A stretch of DNA of 64,000 nucleotides. Origin: a virus. Shown piece by piece: positions 52,831 through 63,300 of this stretch. Below the pieces are notes generated by a model. The model saw only the letters and a list, made by a program, of their open reading frames with translations. It had not been told where the DNA came from and made no database searches. Numbering within the stretch: position 1 is the first letter of the stretch; each line of letters begins with the position of its first letter. The stretch lies in IMG/VR virus record IMGVR_UViG_3300044713_000194, positions 1 to 64,000 of that record, one strand, 5' to 3'. The translations under genes were made by a program, and so were the position numbers.

Positions 52831-53076
52831 ATGGCCGAAACAACACAAGAGACGAACTGGTGGGGCGAGATCTCGCACCCGAGCGACCAACTGGTGCACT
52901 GGTCCCGCACCAAGAACACCGATGAGGCCCGGCGGGAGATCGCTGAGTTGCGAACCGCATGGGACCTCATCCACGCCGACCCCAAGATCGCCGCCGCAGC
53001 CAAGGTACTAATCCACTGGACGATCGAACTCGAAGGGTCGAACGCATCGGAGGCGGCGGCGGGCGCGGACCTGTAG
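52831..53076 (+). CDS. Small helical protein
   Basis: 81 residues from ATG at 52831, three bases after the previous stop. Helical and acidic (DEARREIAELRTAWDLIHAD) with Trp residues near the N-terminus. Coupling to 52319 is likely. Function unknown. Confidence 0.65.
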   Translation: MAETTQETNWWGEISHPSDQLVHWSRTKNTDEARREIAELRTAWDLIHADPKIAAAAKVLIHWTIELEGSNASEAAAGADL

Positions 53077-53084
53077 AGGGGATC

Positions 53085-53114
53085 TTCGCCGATTCTCGTT
53101 CGACGCGCCAGAAT
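53085..53114 (+). promoter_or_regulatory. Early-promoter-like module, copy 3
   Basis: TTCGCC at 53085-53090, 18-base spacer, CAGAAT at 53109-53114, upstream of the gene at 53132. Confidence 0.7.
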
Positions 53115-53131
53115 ATGGGGTGGGAGGAACC

Positions 53132-53416
53132 GTGACAAAGAAGCAAGCGCTCCTCAAAGCAAAAGAGCTTCTAGGCGATGACGCCTTCGCAATCCTCACT
53201 ACCGTAGATGCCGAGCGGGATCGTGCAATGCAGAACCGCTTTGGCAGGTCGGCTCGATCATTCACGGTTGGCGTCAATAGGGGCGGCGTTCTGATACCCT
53301 ACGGCGCGGCGGATGGCTGGCAGGCGGCGCTCCGAAGTGCCGCAGTTTACCAGCCCGGCAACGAGAACAGATTTGCCGATCTCCGCAAGGCATACATCGC
53401 ACTCAATCGCACCTAA
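53132..53416 (+). CDS. Small protein of unknown function
   Basis: 94 residues from GTG at 53132, chosen because GGGAGG precedes it by 4-5 bases; an earlier GTG at 53120 lies too close to the promoter-like element. Helical N-terminus (KKQALLKAKELLGDDAF), then FTVGVNRGGVLIPYGAADGW. No family recognised. Confidence 0.65.
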   Translation: MTKKQALLKAKELLGDDAFAILTTVDAERDRAMQNRFGRSARSFTVGVNRGGVLIPYGAADGWQAALRSAAVYQPGNENRFADLRKAYIALNRT

Positions 53417-53417
53417 T

Positions 53418-53447
53418 CTAGCCGATTCCATTTTGCCAGGCCAGAGC
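53418..53447 (+). promoter_or_regulatory. Early-promoter-like module, copy 4
   Basis: CTAGCC at 53418-53423, 18-base spacer, CAGAGC at 53442-53447; the most diverged copy, overlapping the stop of the previous gene and preceding the gene at 53468. Confidence 0.55.
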
Positions 53448-53467
53448 ATTGTATAGGAGACTGAACC

Positions 53468-54067
53468 ATGCCGACCGTCACGCACGTTTTATGGCCCAAG
53501 ATGGGCCTCGATTACGGAAAGATGTTCAAAATTACCTCTATGTCTGAGCTTCATTCTTATTGGGATGAGGGCCGAGCAGTGAGGTTGCGCGACGGCATGA
53601 ACAACTACCTCAATAGCGCGGAGTTTGCGCGCCAAACTGGGGTGAATTCACTATGTCAGCACCACCTGTCACACCCCGACGCCGCGTACCTGGACATCGC
53701 CTGTACGGGCGAATCCATGAAGGACTCACCACGCAGCGTCGTTGAAGTCACCGTCGATGCTTTTAACGGAATCCTATTCGGGATGGTAGACGTCCTGGTC
53801 AAGTTCGGTGCCATCTACGTCAATGAGCAAGGCGGTTACTTTACACTCAGCGACGGCATGGAGGAGAAAAGTTCTCAGACCGTTGCAAGCTGGGTCATTC
53901 CGGGTGCCGACATTCGTGTTAAGCATTGGCCGCGCGGTACCCACTGGTACGCCTACGTCGGTTCCGTATCCGTTACCAGGGATGGAAAGAACAGTTGGGA
54001 TACCAAAGACGAGGCTTACGAGAATGCCCGCCTCTGGGCGAAAGAGCATCGAGTCAAACTGGAATAG
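53468..54067 (+). CDS. Protein of unknown function in the early island
   Basis: 199 residues, the largest protein of the island. Mixed alpha/beta: MSELHSYWDEGRAVRLRDGM, FNGILFGMVDVLVKFGAIYV, WPRGTHWYAYVGSVSVTRDG. The C-terminus (WDTKDEAYENARLWAKEH) looks like a common helical ending of small phage proteins. TAGGAGA lies 7 bases before ATG. No family recognised. Confidence 0.7.
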   Translation: MPTVTHVLWPKMGLDYGKMFKITSMSELHSYWDEGRAVRLRDGMNNYLNSAEFARQTGVNSLCQHHLSHPDAAYLDIACTGESMKDSPRSVVEVTVDAFNGILFGMVDVLVKFGAIYVNEQGGYFTLSDGMEEKSSQTVASWVIPGADIRVKHWPRGTHWYAYVGSVSVTRDGKNSWDTKDEAYENARLWAKEHRVKLE

Positions 54068-54173
54068 TAGGCGTGGTTTTGAGGCGGAGGCGGTTGTAAA
54101 AAGGAACGCTATCGTCGCATCCGCCCGAAAGCTATACCACGACGGCTCCTTCCGGGGATAGAGTCCCGGAGAC

Positions 54174-54203
54174 TTAACCGCTTTCACGCCGACGCGCCAG
54201 AAT
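54174..54203 (+). promoter_or_regulatory. Early-promoter-like module, copy 5
   Basis: TTAACC at 54174-54179, 18-base spacer, CAGAAT at 54198-54203. It lies in the 157-base gap after the gene ending at 54067; I see no gene in the rest of that gap. Confidence 0.65.
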
Positions 54204-54224
54204 GTAGTGTAGGGGGATTGAGCG

Positions 54225-54425
54225 ATGGGCAAGGTAGCCATGAGGGCTCAAACGAGAGCGAGCACCAATCCGCAGAAGGCACCCGCGCCGCTGCCGCCTC
54301 ACCCATTCTGGAAAAGCATGAAAGACGGGAAATGTGCACGCATCAAGCTGGTCACTGGCGAATTGGTTCGCTGTGGACTGCCCGAGAACGACCCAATCCA
54401 TGTAGACGAGGAAGAGGGAGCATGA
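54225..54425 (+). CDS. Small basic protein
   Basis: 66 residues, basic N-terminus, Pro-rich centre, then CARIKLVTGELVRCGLP. AGGGGG precedes ATG. It overlaps the next gene by four bases (ATGA), so the pair is coupled. Function unknown. Confidence 0.65.
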   Translation: MGKVAMRAQTRASTNPQKAPAPLPPHPFWKSMKDGKCARIKLVTGELVRCGLPENDPIHVDEEEGA

Positions 54426-54613
54426 GGCGCGGCGTGCGATGGATCGATGGCCGCGAGTTCCTGCTATGTGGGCGCGAATCCAGCCGCGAGGATGCCGAGC
54501 GGGCCAAAAAGACGCTGCGCGATAGCTGGGAACGCGTGCGAATTGTCAAGCTGAACAACTGGGATTTCATGCTCTACGTGCATGGCGGCAGGCCGACGAG
54601 TAGACTCAGCTAA
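54422..54613 (+). CDS. Small basic protein
   Basis: 63 residues, starting with an ATGA overlap and the GAGGGAGC ribosome site. Charged and compact (REFLLCGRESSREDAERAKK, NWDFMLYVHGG). No family recognised. Confidence 0.6.
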   Translation: MRRGVRWIDGREFLLCGRESSREDAERAKKTLRDSWERVRIVKLNNWDFMLYVHGGRPTSRLS

Positions 54614-54622
54614 GGAGAATCG

Positions 54623-54853
54623 ATGAACGTTTACGAGTTCCAACCCGGCGATCTCGTCAAATTTTGCGGTGATGAGGCGACGGTCCTCTCAAATTACGGC
54701 GACCGAGGCGTCGTTCGTCTGGGCAGTGGCCAGGGCACCTGCCGGTGGCATTGGAGCATTTTCGGCGAGTCCGTTAAGCTTGTCCGGAAAGGCGACGCGA
54801 GTGTCCGCACAGGGGTGCCGCGCGACACCGAAGTTCGTGTCGTGGAGGAGTAA
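54623..54853 (+). CDS. Small SH3-like protein
   Basis: 76 residues. YEFQPGDLVKFCGDEATVLS then GDRGVVRLGSGQGTCRWHW and VKLVRKG have the spacing of a small SH3/KOW-like beta barrel. AAGGAG precedes ATG. Its stop overlaps the next start (TAATG). Confidence 0.65.
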   Translation: MNVYEFQPGDLVKFCGDEATVLSNYGDRGVVRLGSGQGTCRWHWSIFGESVKLVRKGDASVRTGVPRDTEVRVVEE

Positions 54854-55224
54854 TGAGCGAGAGAAGCGTTTGTTCGCAATGCGGCGTCACATCGGTGGCC
54901 TATACCGAAAAGCGGCTGGGACAGGGGGTCATCGTGCAACGGGACCACATGCCCGTCACTTTTGTGATTCGGCTCCGGCCCGGCACCACGACGACGTATG
55001 TAGTCACGCCTGAGGTTGAACACCTCGACGTTCATATCCGCTCTCTGAACGATGGGAAACTCGACTACGCGATCGACGTCCCGCTCTGGCAGTATCGTGA
55101 GGCGCTCAGGGCGTTTGAGGCCGACGTACGGGTCGAGTCCCTATACACGGAGCATTCGGCTCCGGTCTGCGCGTCCCATCAGCACTTTCATGAGACCACC
55201 CAACCACAGGCCCGCTATGCCTAA
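54853..55224 (+). CDS. Small protein with CxxC motif
   Basis: 123 residues. CSQCG near the N-terminus (about 7-11) and a later Cys/His group (APVCASHQHFH) could form a metal site. Otherwise beta-rich. GGAGG lies 4 bases before ATG. Function unknown. Confidence 0.65.
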   Translation: MSERSVCSQCGVTSVAYTEKRLGQGVIVQRDHMPVTFVIRLRPGTTTTYVVTPEVEHLDVHIRSLNDGKLDYAIDVPLWQYREALRAFEADVRVESLYTEHSAPVCASHQHFHETTQPQARYA

Positions 55225-55429
55225 ATCCGCGCATGAAGAGGCGCTCGGACGCATCGTGTGGCTGGCCCGCGAGTGGAGCGCCAACCGGCTGGGCGGAGTG
55301 GCTATCCAGCGGAAACGCTGGGAGACACTGGCGGAGATCGCGGGCGCTGCCTTGGCTCCTTCGGAGCCGACGCCGGAGATCAATGATCGGCCCGCGCCGA
55401 AGGGCCGGACGTGCTTAAGCCATGATTGA
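55217..55429 (+). CDS. Small helical protein
   Basis: 70 residues from ATG at 55217, overlapping the previous gene by 8 bases. HEEALGRIVWLAREWSANRL is a plausible helix. No clear ribosome site; probably coupled. Function unknown. Confidence 0.55.
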   Translation: MPKSAHEEALGRIVWLAREWSANRLGGVAIQRKRWETLAEIAGAALAPSEPTPEINDRPAPKGRTCLSHD

Positions 55430-55694
55430 ACCGCCCAAAACAACCCCGGAATACATGCACCCCGCCTGGGCTGCGGCTCTACAGGCCGCGCTTCTGAACG
55501 ACGACATTCGAGGGGCGTTTGAACGTGAGACCGGGATGCGGTGGGCTCCCCCTCGCCATCCTATCGAGACCATGATCGACGAATCCACCGGCTTTACCAG
55601 TGACTTCATCCATAAATTCGCGGACTGGTTCAACCGGAACGTCTGGGGAGATGTGACTGCGCCCGACGAAACTGAACGGCACCAGTCTGAATAA
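55422..55694 (+). CDS. Small protein of unknown function
   Basis: 90 residues, overlapping the previous gene by 8 bases. Trp/Phe-rich helical segments (HPAWAAALQAALLNDDIRGAF, FIHKFADWFNRNVWGD). No family recognised. Confidence 0.6.
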   Translation: MIEPPKTTPEYMHPAWAAALQAALLNDDIRGAFERETGMRWAPPRHPIETMIDESTGFTSDFIHKFADWFNRNVWGDVTAPDETERHQSE

Positions 55695-55787
55695 AAAGCG
55701 GCCCCGATTGCGTAGTTCGGGGGGATTGAGCGGATAGGTCACAGTTCGACGATGACACGGCCCGGGAAGTCCCATAACGGAGGAGAA

Positions 55788-56006
55788 ATGAAGCAGGGAG
55801 ATATGGCGCGGGCAATCACTCAAATTGAGTTCACGACCGAATACAACTCGAAAACAGATTCCGTTGTCGGTCATCTAAAGGCTACGCGGGTCGATGGGAC
55901 CTCAACCACGCACACAATCGACTTTAGTCGGGACCTGATCTCGGTTGTTCCCGGGGCGGAGCGGGTTGTCCAGTCATTGAGTTTCATGCTCCGTGAAGGG
56001 CGGTAA
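55788..56006 (+). CDS. Small beta-rich protein, last gene of the island
   Basis: 72 residues from ATG at 55788, preceded by GGAGGAGAA. ITQIEFTTEYNSKTDSVVGH looks like a small beta sheet. It ends 12 bases before the stop of the convergent minus-strand gene. No terminator hairpin is visible between them. Function unknown. Confidence 0.65.
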   Translation: MKQGDMARAITQIEFTTEYNSKTDSVVGHLKATRVDGTSTTHTIDFSRDLISVVPGAERVVQSLSFMLREGR

Positions 56007-56018
56007 GCATCTCTTGTC

Positions 56019-57299
56019 TCATGATTGAATGCGACCAAACGTAATCGACCGACCGACCTGCGGATCGGGGTTCTCCCAGTGCTTCCCTGGCACCGTGGTC
56101 GCCTCGTAGATCGGCTCCGCGCCGCCCTTGCCATCGAGAGGGTCGCCCGTGACAGCCGGGTTGTAGATAACGGGCTCCTCCGGCGACGCGATCGGGATCA
56201 GGTAGCGGGTGTCGCCTGGCGGCAGCAACTCCACATCGAAATCCTGCTGGAGCAGAACCCCGCGAGGCATCTTGTAGGTGACGTTTGAAATCACCAGACG
56301 CTCACCGTTGCGGCGGATGATCATGTCGCCGTCCTGGACGATCGGCGTCGGTCCCAGGAACGACTTCGATGGCCGTTCCACCTTGATACCACCCTCATCG
56401 AGCGTGCGTACTGCCGGTGAATCGGGATCGATGAACTGCATGTCGTAGGGGCCATAGTAACCCCCCACGTAGCCAACCTCGAAGCATATCGGGCACCGGG
56501 TACGGGGTGTACCGGTCTCGGTCGTGGTGCAGCCACACAGTTCCCCTGCCCGCTTGCGGTACATGAGGTAAGTTGGCTCCGCGACCTGCTCAAAAATCCA
56601 CTGGTTACGGCGCACCATTTCGTGCTGCATGTAGTCCATCCGATCCACTTCAATCGAATTGACGACCTCGGTCCCCGGAGCGCCGGGAGCATGGAACTCA
56701 CCGTGATCCCCGACTGGCACGACAGTGTAGTAGGTCCGGATCAGGTTGGCCGCGATGTCCACATAGTTCTCCACCGTGTGGAAAATAGCGGTAAATGATT
56801 CAACCTGCTCATAGTTAATGATCGGCCAGGCGGCTACGGAACCGGCCTCTGGAGCGGCGGCACCCTGAACAGCCTCGCCGATTGGAAGGGTCACGGTCTG
56901 ATCTATCGCGCTCACCATCCCGGAGCGCACAACTTGCTTGGTGCCATTCTGATAGGAGACCTCGATCAGGACATCCTCCGGCGCGGACAGATACTTCACC
57001 TTGCCGTTCTCGACCTTCGACGCAGGCATCTCCGGGATCTTGAAAATGCGCGGGCCGGTAACGCCATTTTGATCGATCCAATCGGTGGTCTGGATGGGGT
57101 ATTTGACCAAGCGCAGGCGCGTGGAGTCGCGAAAGAAGTGGCCCGGGACGGGGCCGTCTTTGTTCAGCTTGACCCAGTTGAAGGGGGCGTCGAAGGCGCG
57201 ATAGACGTTGTAGCCTTTTGTCGCCTTAGGGACGAGCGGAAACCAGAGGTCCCGACTGCCTGAGTAGGCGCTATTGAGAATGAGTAGACCCCGGACCAA
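56019..57299 (-). CDS. Virion structural protein with cysteine pairs
   Basis: 426 residues. Start is TTG at 57299, supported by AGGAGG 8 bases upstream, itself part of a GCCTCC/GGAGGC hairpin. CGCTTTETGTPRTRCPICFE (about 254-273) is a likely metal site. The protein has folded N- and C-terminal domains (RAFDAPFNWVKLNKDGPVP, FLGPTPIVQDGDMIIRRNGE). It lies just downstream of the giant polyvalent protein gene and probably belongs to the virion (neck or tail), but no family is recognised. Confidence 0.6.
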   Translation of the reverse strand: MVRGLLILNSAYSGSRDLWFPLVPKATKGYNVYRAFDAPFNWVKLNKDGPVPGHFFRDSTRLRLVKYPIQTTDWIDQNGVTGPRIFKIPEMPASKVENGKVKYLSAPEDVLIEVSYQNGTKQVVRSGMVSAIDQTVTLPIGEAVQGAAAPEAGSVAAWPIINYEQVESFTAIFHTVENYVDIAANLIRTYYTVVPVGDHGEFHAPGAPGTEVVNSIEVDRMDYMQHEMVRRNQWIFEQVAEPTYLMYRKRAGELCGCTTTETGTPRTRCPICFEVGYVGGYYGPYDMQFIDPDSPAVRTLDEGGIKVERPSKSFLGPTPIVQDGDMIIRRNGERLVISNVTYKMPRGVLLQQDFDVELLPPGDTRYLIPIASPEEPVIYNPAVTGDPLDGKGGAEPIYEATTVPGKHWENPDPQVGRSITFGRIQS

Positions 57300-57306
57300 A
57301 GCGAAC

Positions 57307-57324
57307 GCCTCCTATTAAGGAGGC
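57307..57324 (-). promoter_or_regulatory. Perfect hairpin holding a ribosome site
   Basis: Minus strand GCCTCC-TTAATA-GGAGGC. The AGGAGG arm is the Shine-Dalgarno sequence for the TTG start at 57299. Confidence 0.5.
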
Positions 57325-57353
57325 GAGTAGCCGAGACCTGTGTATCTGGTTGC

Positions 57354-60300
57354 TTATTTTGCAGCAAGACCGGCGCTGAAGCCGGACATCCAGTTGACGA
57401 TGCCCAGCATGTCACTCTGGCGAAAGCGCTTGTCTACCATAAGGTAGGTACCGTCTGCCAAGGTCTCAACCGAGAACGTGTAGTAACGCTTCCAGGGAGA
57501 AGCATTGAGCGCAGCGGCGATCTTCTCACCGAACTCGGGATTGACCTTATCGATCGCGCGGAGTTGCGCGGAAATCTCTTTCGATGCTGCCATCTTGGCT
57601 CCTTCTTCACCATATTCTGGCGACTTGTCCGCGATCCGGCGAACATCGTCTTCCGGAAGATGGCTCGCCGTCCTCACCCAGAATTTCCCTTTAAGCGGCC
57701 CGGCGTTCAGGTCCTGTTGCTTGAACCCGAAGCTCTTCGCCAGATTGTCGTAGTACATCTTCACTTTACCGGGCTCGACGGCCTGGTCCCGCGCAGCGAT
57801 TGAATCGACCGTATGCAAGGCTACGTGCTTGATGCCATGACGCCGCGCGATCTCCAGCAACGTCGAGAGCGCGTGCGAAGCCCAGTCCTTGAAAAGATGG
57901 GTAAGCTTGTCCTTGATCTCGTCCAGCTTCTCGGCGGTATAGCCCTGGGCGATGAACGAACGCCGGACCTGGGTGAACCGGGCGGCATCGATTCCCTTCT
58001 CGCGTATCGCCTCCCGAATTTTTTCACTCTGAACCTTCTCCATGAACTCGGCGAAGGTGCGCGATTCCACGATCGCCTTTGCCTGGGTAACAGAATTCAC
58101 CAGATCGGTCTGAACCTCGTCCACAAGCAGGTAGTGCTCGTTGACGAAGTCCACGCGGAGCCAGCCTACGGTCTTGTCACCGGACGGGTGGCCCGACATC
58201 GTGCTCGACTGGCGCACCATGTCCACATACTGCTCAAGGACTGGGTCCTCAGCAAGAATGCTCTCCGCGTTTGCGCCCTGGTTGATCTGCAAGACAAGCT
58301 GCTCAACATCGCGGAAGGAATTTTCGCCTGCATGGTATCGATCGAAAGAAACCTCGTAGTCCGGCGCGGCGGTCTCGTGATAGGACTCCAGCCATTGGGC
58401 CAGGTCCTCGCGCGTGACGACGGGACGGTTGTGCCGGATCTCATTCAGGAGCGGCGTGTACTTCTGTGCGATCTGTTGGAACTGCTTCTGGAACCGAGCC
58501 CACGGCAGTGAATCCACATTGTTGTCACCATACCACTGGTAGACGCGACGGATGGCGTCGTATTCCTGGGTAAGCGGGCGGTCCGGAATATGAAGCTGGT
58601 TGGGGATTGAGGCGGTCTTATCCGCGTCCGGATGCAGATTCTCCACCACGCCGTCCGGGGACTCTTGTTTTTTCTTCCGGTAGGTCACAAGCTGAGGATA
58701 GTCGTTCTCCCATCCGGCGTACGGCTCAATACCTTTGTCGATTGCCTTGAACATCGCGGAGGCGTGGTCCCAGGTGGGGTGTTTTTTGATCAATTCCAAA
58801 GCGTGCTGGACCATCTTTGCCGCCGTTTGCTCGCCGGTAATGGAGTCGTGTTCCTCCTGAGTGATCGTCTCAAAATTCTGTTTTGGGTCCTGGCGGCCCA
58901 GGGATACCCGGCAAGCGTGGGCACCCTCCTCCAGGATCGTCGTCATCTGATCCTGGCTCTGAGGATTCATGAAGATCGTCATCTTCCCCTGGTAGCTTCC
59001 GAGGGCTCCATGAAAAATGTAATCCTTGTTATCAACAACACGACCGTTCTCCACTGCTTTGTTCAGCGCCATAATGGGAACGTTCAGTGCTTTCCGGTAG
59101 AGGTCGCGAAGCGCCTTGCCTTGTAAGAAATCGCCTAGTGTACCGATGATCTGTCCATTGCGAGCACCGCGAAGCTTTCCATAAAGGTCCATGCTCACGC
59201 TGCATGGTTGATTTTCAGAGAGGTATTGCGTCTTTGGGACCTCGTGGGGCTCCTTCTTGGCCGCCACTTTACTCGACGGCGCATACCTCCCTATAATGTC
59301 CTCGCCTTCCTCCCACAGCTTCTCGACCTTCGCGGTCTGCTCCTCGTTCTGTGGATAGGCGGAGCCGCTAAGGCCGATGGTCGGCGACTTCAAATAGAAA
59401 CGGTCGTTCGTCTTGAAGAGCTTGTAGCGGTAGCTGCCTGGGTTTTTGTGCTCGACTATTTCGGTAATGCGCTTCTCCATCTTCGGACTCAACCGGCTCG
59501 CGTGCGCCCACATGAGCTTTCCGTTCACGTACCGGTGCATCAGGACAAAGAAAGGTTTGATCACCGACTCATCGACCACATAGCTCTCGTCCGAATGCGG
59601 CGTAACGAATCCCTCGCCATATTTGGCGTTGAAGCGGGCCGCGATTGCGAGCCATGATGGGCCGTGTCCCTTGGTGAAGTCGTACTGCTGGCGAATCTTA
59701 AACAGCTTATAGCCTTTCTCCTCCAATTCCTTCCACTTATTGACGAGGTTGTCCTCGTGGTGAGCCAACTCGTGGGCGAGGACGCGGCGCACAGTATTTT
59801 CATCGCTCATGATCGATTTTTGAAGCTCGATCGTTGTATTGAGAGCCCCGTGAGGGTCCCCGTTTTGCTGTTGCCCGAACTTCCAAACATCACACCCGAG
59901 CCAACCTGCACTGGGCCGGTTGACGATTTTGACTTCCGGCGTTTCAAGCCCCGGCTGGAGTACTGCCATCAACTCGGTTAGAATAGGACGCCAGTTTACC
60001 TGCTCGGCTGCGATGTGCGCCCGCTTGGAGTATGGCTCCAGGTTCTCATCATTGAGGAGAATATAATCATCGAGTTCTGAAGCTTCGGGCGGAATTTCCC
60101 CATCAAAGTAAGCGTTCAAAACCTTTTTCAAATCGGCCCACGTCACGACGTATGCCTCGATTTCAGCCTTCTTAGCGTTCAGTGCCGCCTGAAGCCGATG
60201 GTTCCCGTCCAGGACAAGGTAATGACCATTCCGACGTTTGGCAACGAGGATCGGAGACAACTCCCGACCTTCTTCCAGGCTCTTCGATAGAGATGTGACC

Positions 60301-63300
60301 TTCCCCTTATCCGTCGAATTGAAGAAATCGAACTTCTGCGGATCGGTGAGTGGTAGAGTCTCCGTCGTTGCGATGGCGAAAATCTCACCCAACCTACGTC
60401 CGGCCTTTTTCGACGCGGCGAGCTTCGGCTCACTGGCCGGACTTTCGATCGAAGGAACGTCGAGCACGTGTACCTGTTTTGGATCGAAAATCACGATGTT
60501 GCGAGGTGTTATTGAACCCTCCGCCTTGATTCCACCAAAACCAGTTTCCTGGATTATACGGTCGAGGAACGCCCAATTAGGTTCGCCGCGCGGATCACTC
60601 CAAATCTCCGCCCTATGCGTGTCGTAAAACTCAGCCCCCTTCTTGCGTCCATAGAGCTTCTCCAGAATCGCCAGAGGTGTGTTGGGCGATTCGGCGTTGA
60701 TCGTCAGTAACCGCACATCTCCGATCGAGAGCGAAAGAATCTGATGATTCTCATGCTTCTTGAAATGCGGGTGCATCGGCTGCTCGCTGACGTAGACGCC
60801 GGGGCCGAGTTCGCCCCCCACACTCGGGCGAAACCCCTCCCTGCGAATCACATCTGCAACGCCGGTCGAGTGGTAGTAGATTTTATTTTTGGAAGCGGTG
60901 ATGCTTGCCTTCTCGGGATTGAAGTCGCCGTTGTTACCTATTGCGCTCTTGATCTGGTTGGCGCTAAAGACCGCATAGATGTTGCCCGACGCAGGTGTGC
61001 CGTCATAGCCGTTCTCGAAGATGACACCATCGTTACCCTGTTTCTTGGCGCTCTCAATCTCACGACCCTTGACATAGCGGATGTCGTATACAGTCTTATT
61101 TCTAAGATTGAAATACTCGCCGCGAAACTCATCGGGCATTTTTGCCAGATCAACAATTCGTGGGTCCTTCAGTGCCAAATACACCGGCATTAAACGTGCC
61201 CCATCGCGCCAGCCACCAAAGTAGGTTGCAACTTCAGGATTCGAAGCAAACCAGGACACCCCAGCGATATTGTCCACGGGACTATCACTCGCCCGCTCAC
61301 CCTTGTCCGGGTCAAAGGTGTCAAAGTAGGCATTAGTACCGTGATAAACGCGCAACGGACGTCTATGGTCATCGACTACCTTCGACCCGGCAAACCACGC
61401 CTTAAATGCCTGGGTCTCGGTGATGTCACCCGGCTGACCCATCCAGTCCTGGTCTTGTGTCGGCCCATCGGCAGTCTTCGCTATAGTGCCGTTCAGCGTA
61501 ATAACCTTCCTCTCCTTGCTCGGCGTAATGACGGTGACTTCACGAATTGTGAAGCTCTTCCCTTTCGTAGTGTCCAGCCCCACATATTTAGCTTCCGCGC
61601 CCGGCTTGACGTATGCGATCGTGCAATGGGGCTTGTAATCGAAGTTGGGCTCGGTGAACCAGTGACCGTTCGTCCTATCACCTTGGCGGCCCAGATAATC
61701 GTTGACCTCAAACAGTTCGGGGCATTCGACCGGTGCAATTATGACCGCAGCATTGTCGCTCGACTCGGAAGGCGGGAACGACGCAGTACTTCCGAGTTTG
61801 GCCTGCATAGGGGGTACGGTGCCGAGATATGCCTCGATAGCCGAAGTGTCCTCGAACTTGACGCCGTAACGTACGGTAACGTGGTTTTTACCGACGCGGG
61901 CTCCCATGCCAGCAAGATCCGTCACGTCGATTTGATCGCGCACTTCCTCGATAGCCTCGTTGGCGGCGCTATCTTCGGGAAGGTCTGCCTGGACAGTGCC
62001 ATAGCTGACCTTGGCGGGTGCGTTGGCTCGTTTCTGCGTTGCATCTAGGGGGATCACATACCGGTTCAGCCTCTCGTCGAAGCTCACGGGGTATCGCTGC
62101 TTAAGATGATCCCACGCTCTTTCGTCGGTCGGCTGGCGTTGATCGTCAGAAAGGAAGAACTTCGCGCCGCGCTTCTTCGCTTCCGCAATGGCCTTATCGT
62201 AAAGAATCTGGCCAAGGCCCGTACCGCGCCATTTGGAGTCCACTCCGATATAGCGCAAGCGAAAGGCCTTTTGCCCGTCATATCTCGTGCGATATACTGA
62301 ACATCCCCCGACATGCCGTATCTCGGCAGGCTCATTCCGGAGTTCTGCGACCAGGTCGAACATGGGACCGTCGTTAGTGATCCGTAATTCCAACTCAGAG
62401 ATTGGAGTCGGCGGTTGCTTAAGTTCGGCCTGCTTCGACGCGTAATGCTGGGGCCGCCGCGCCTCAACAGCCTTACAGTTGCTGAGAACGAACCACTCCG
62501 CCTGCATCCCGCTGTAGTGACTCTCACCCTGTCGAACGCGCATACGCCAGGTCACGAGGGACTCAAGCGCCACACCTTGCACCTTACCGACCGTCTTCCA
62601 GACGATTCCGTTCGGGCCATCCGCGAAACCCGCAGCAGTCTTGTAATTCGCGGACCACGATAGAAGCGGGAAGTGGCTCCCTGTCCAAACCGCCTTTCCG
62701 TCGTGATAGTAAGAGTCGGCCCCGGAGTAATATGGTTCTCCGCGATATAGACACTTGTCCTCGGGATCGGCGGCCCACGGATTTGGAGTGAGAGTTGGTA
62801 CTGTTTTGATCAACGCCACCAGCTTGTCTGTGAGCGGCGATTCGCTGAGAATGTCCGGGTGTTGAACGTAGGATGTGATAAGATTCCAGAGATCGTCGTC
62901 ATTCGCAATCTCATAGCAGACCTTGTCATACTTCGTTTTAGGAGTTCCATCGTCGTCAAATGCAGCGGCCTTTGGCCCCTTACGCCGATTCAAGTTCCAA
63001 CGATTCGGCTTATCGGAAAAATGGCTTGGAGCCAGTTCTTCACCGAGTTCAAAATCCTCGCGCGAAATGGGCGCAGTTTCATCCTCTTTAAGAGCCCGCA
63101 CCACGTTAGTCAGGAACTTGCGAAAAATCGGCGCTCCGACCGTGGGGTTGAAGAGATAGATGCGATAGTAGCTCTGAAATGCGTTGCTCTTCCGCGAGAG
63201 AATATCCCAGCCGCCTTTGCGCCGAATCCAGATGTAGACTTCGCGGTCCTCCATCCCCGACTCGCGAAAATCGTGTACGGCCTGGCGAGCAAACGCGGCG

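Noticed and set aside
54068-54173. Possible tiny gene between 54067 and promoter-like copy 5
   Set aside because: The open frame has no start codon with a ribosome site and ends at 54161.
58900-58950. EEGAHA in the giant protein as a third metallopeptidase site
   Set aside because: The order of Glu and His does not match HExxH, and no third ligand could be placed; left as an unassigned domain.
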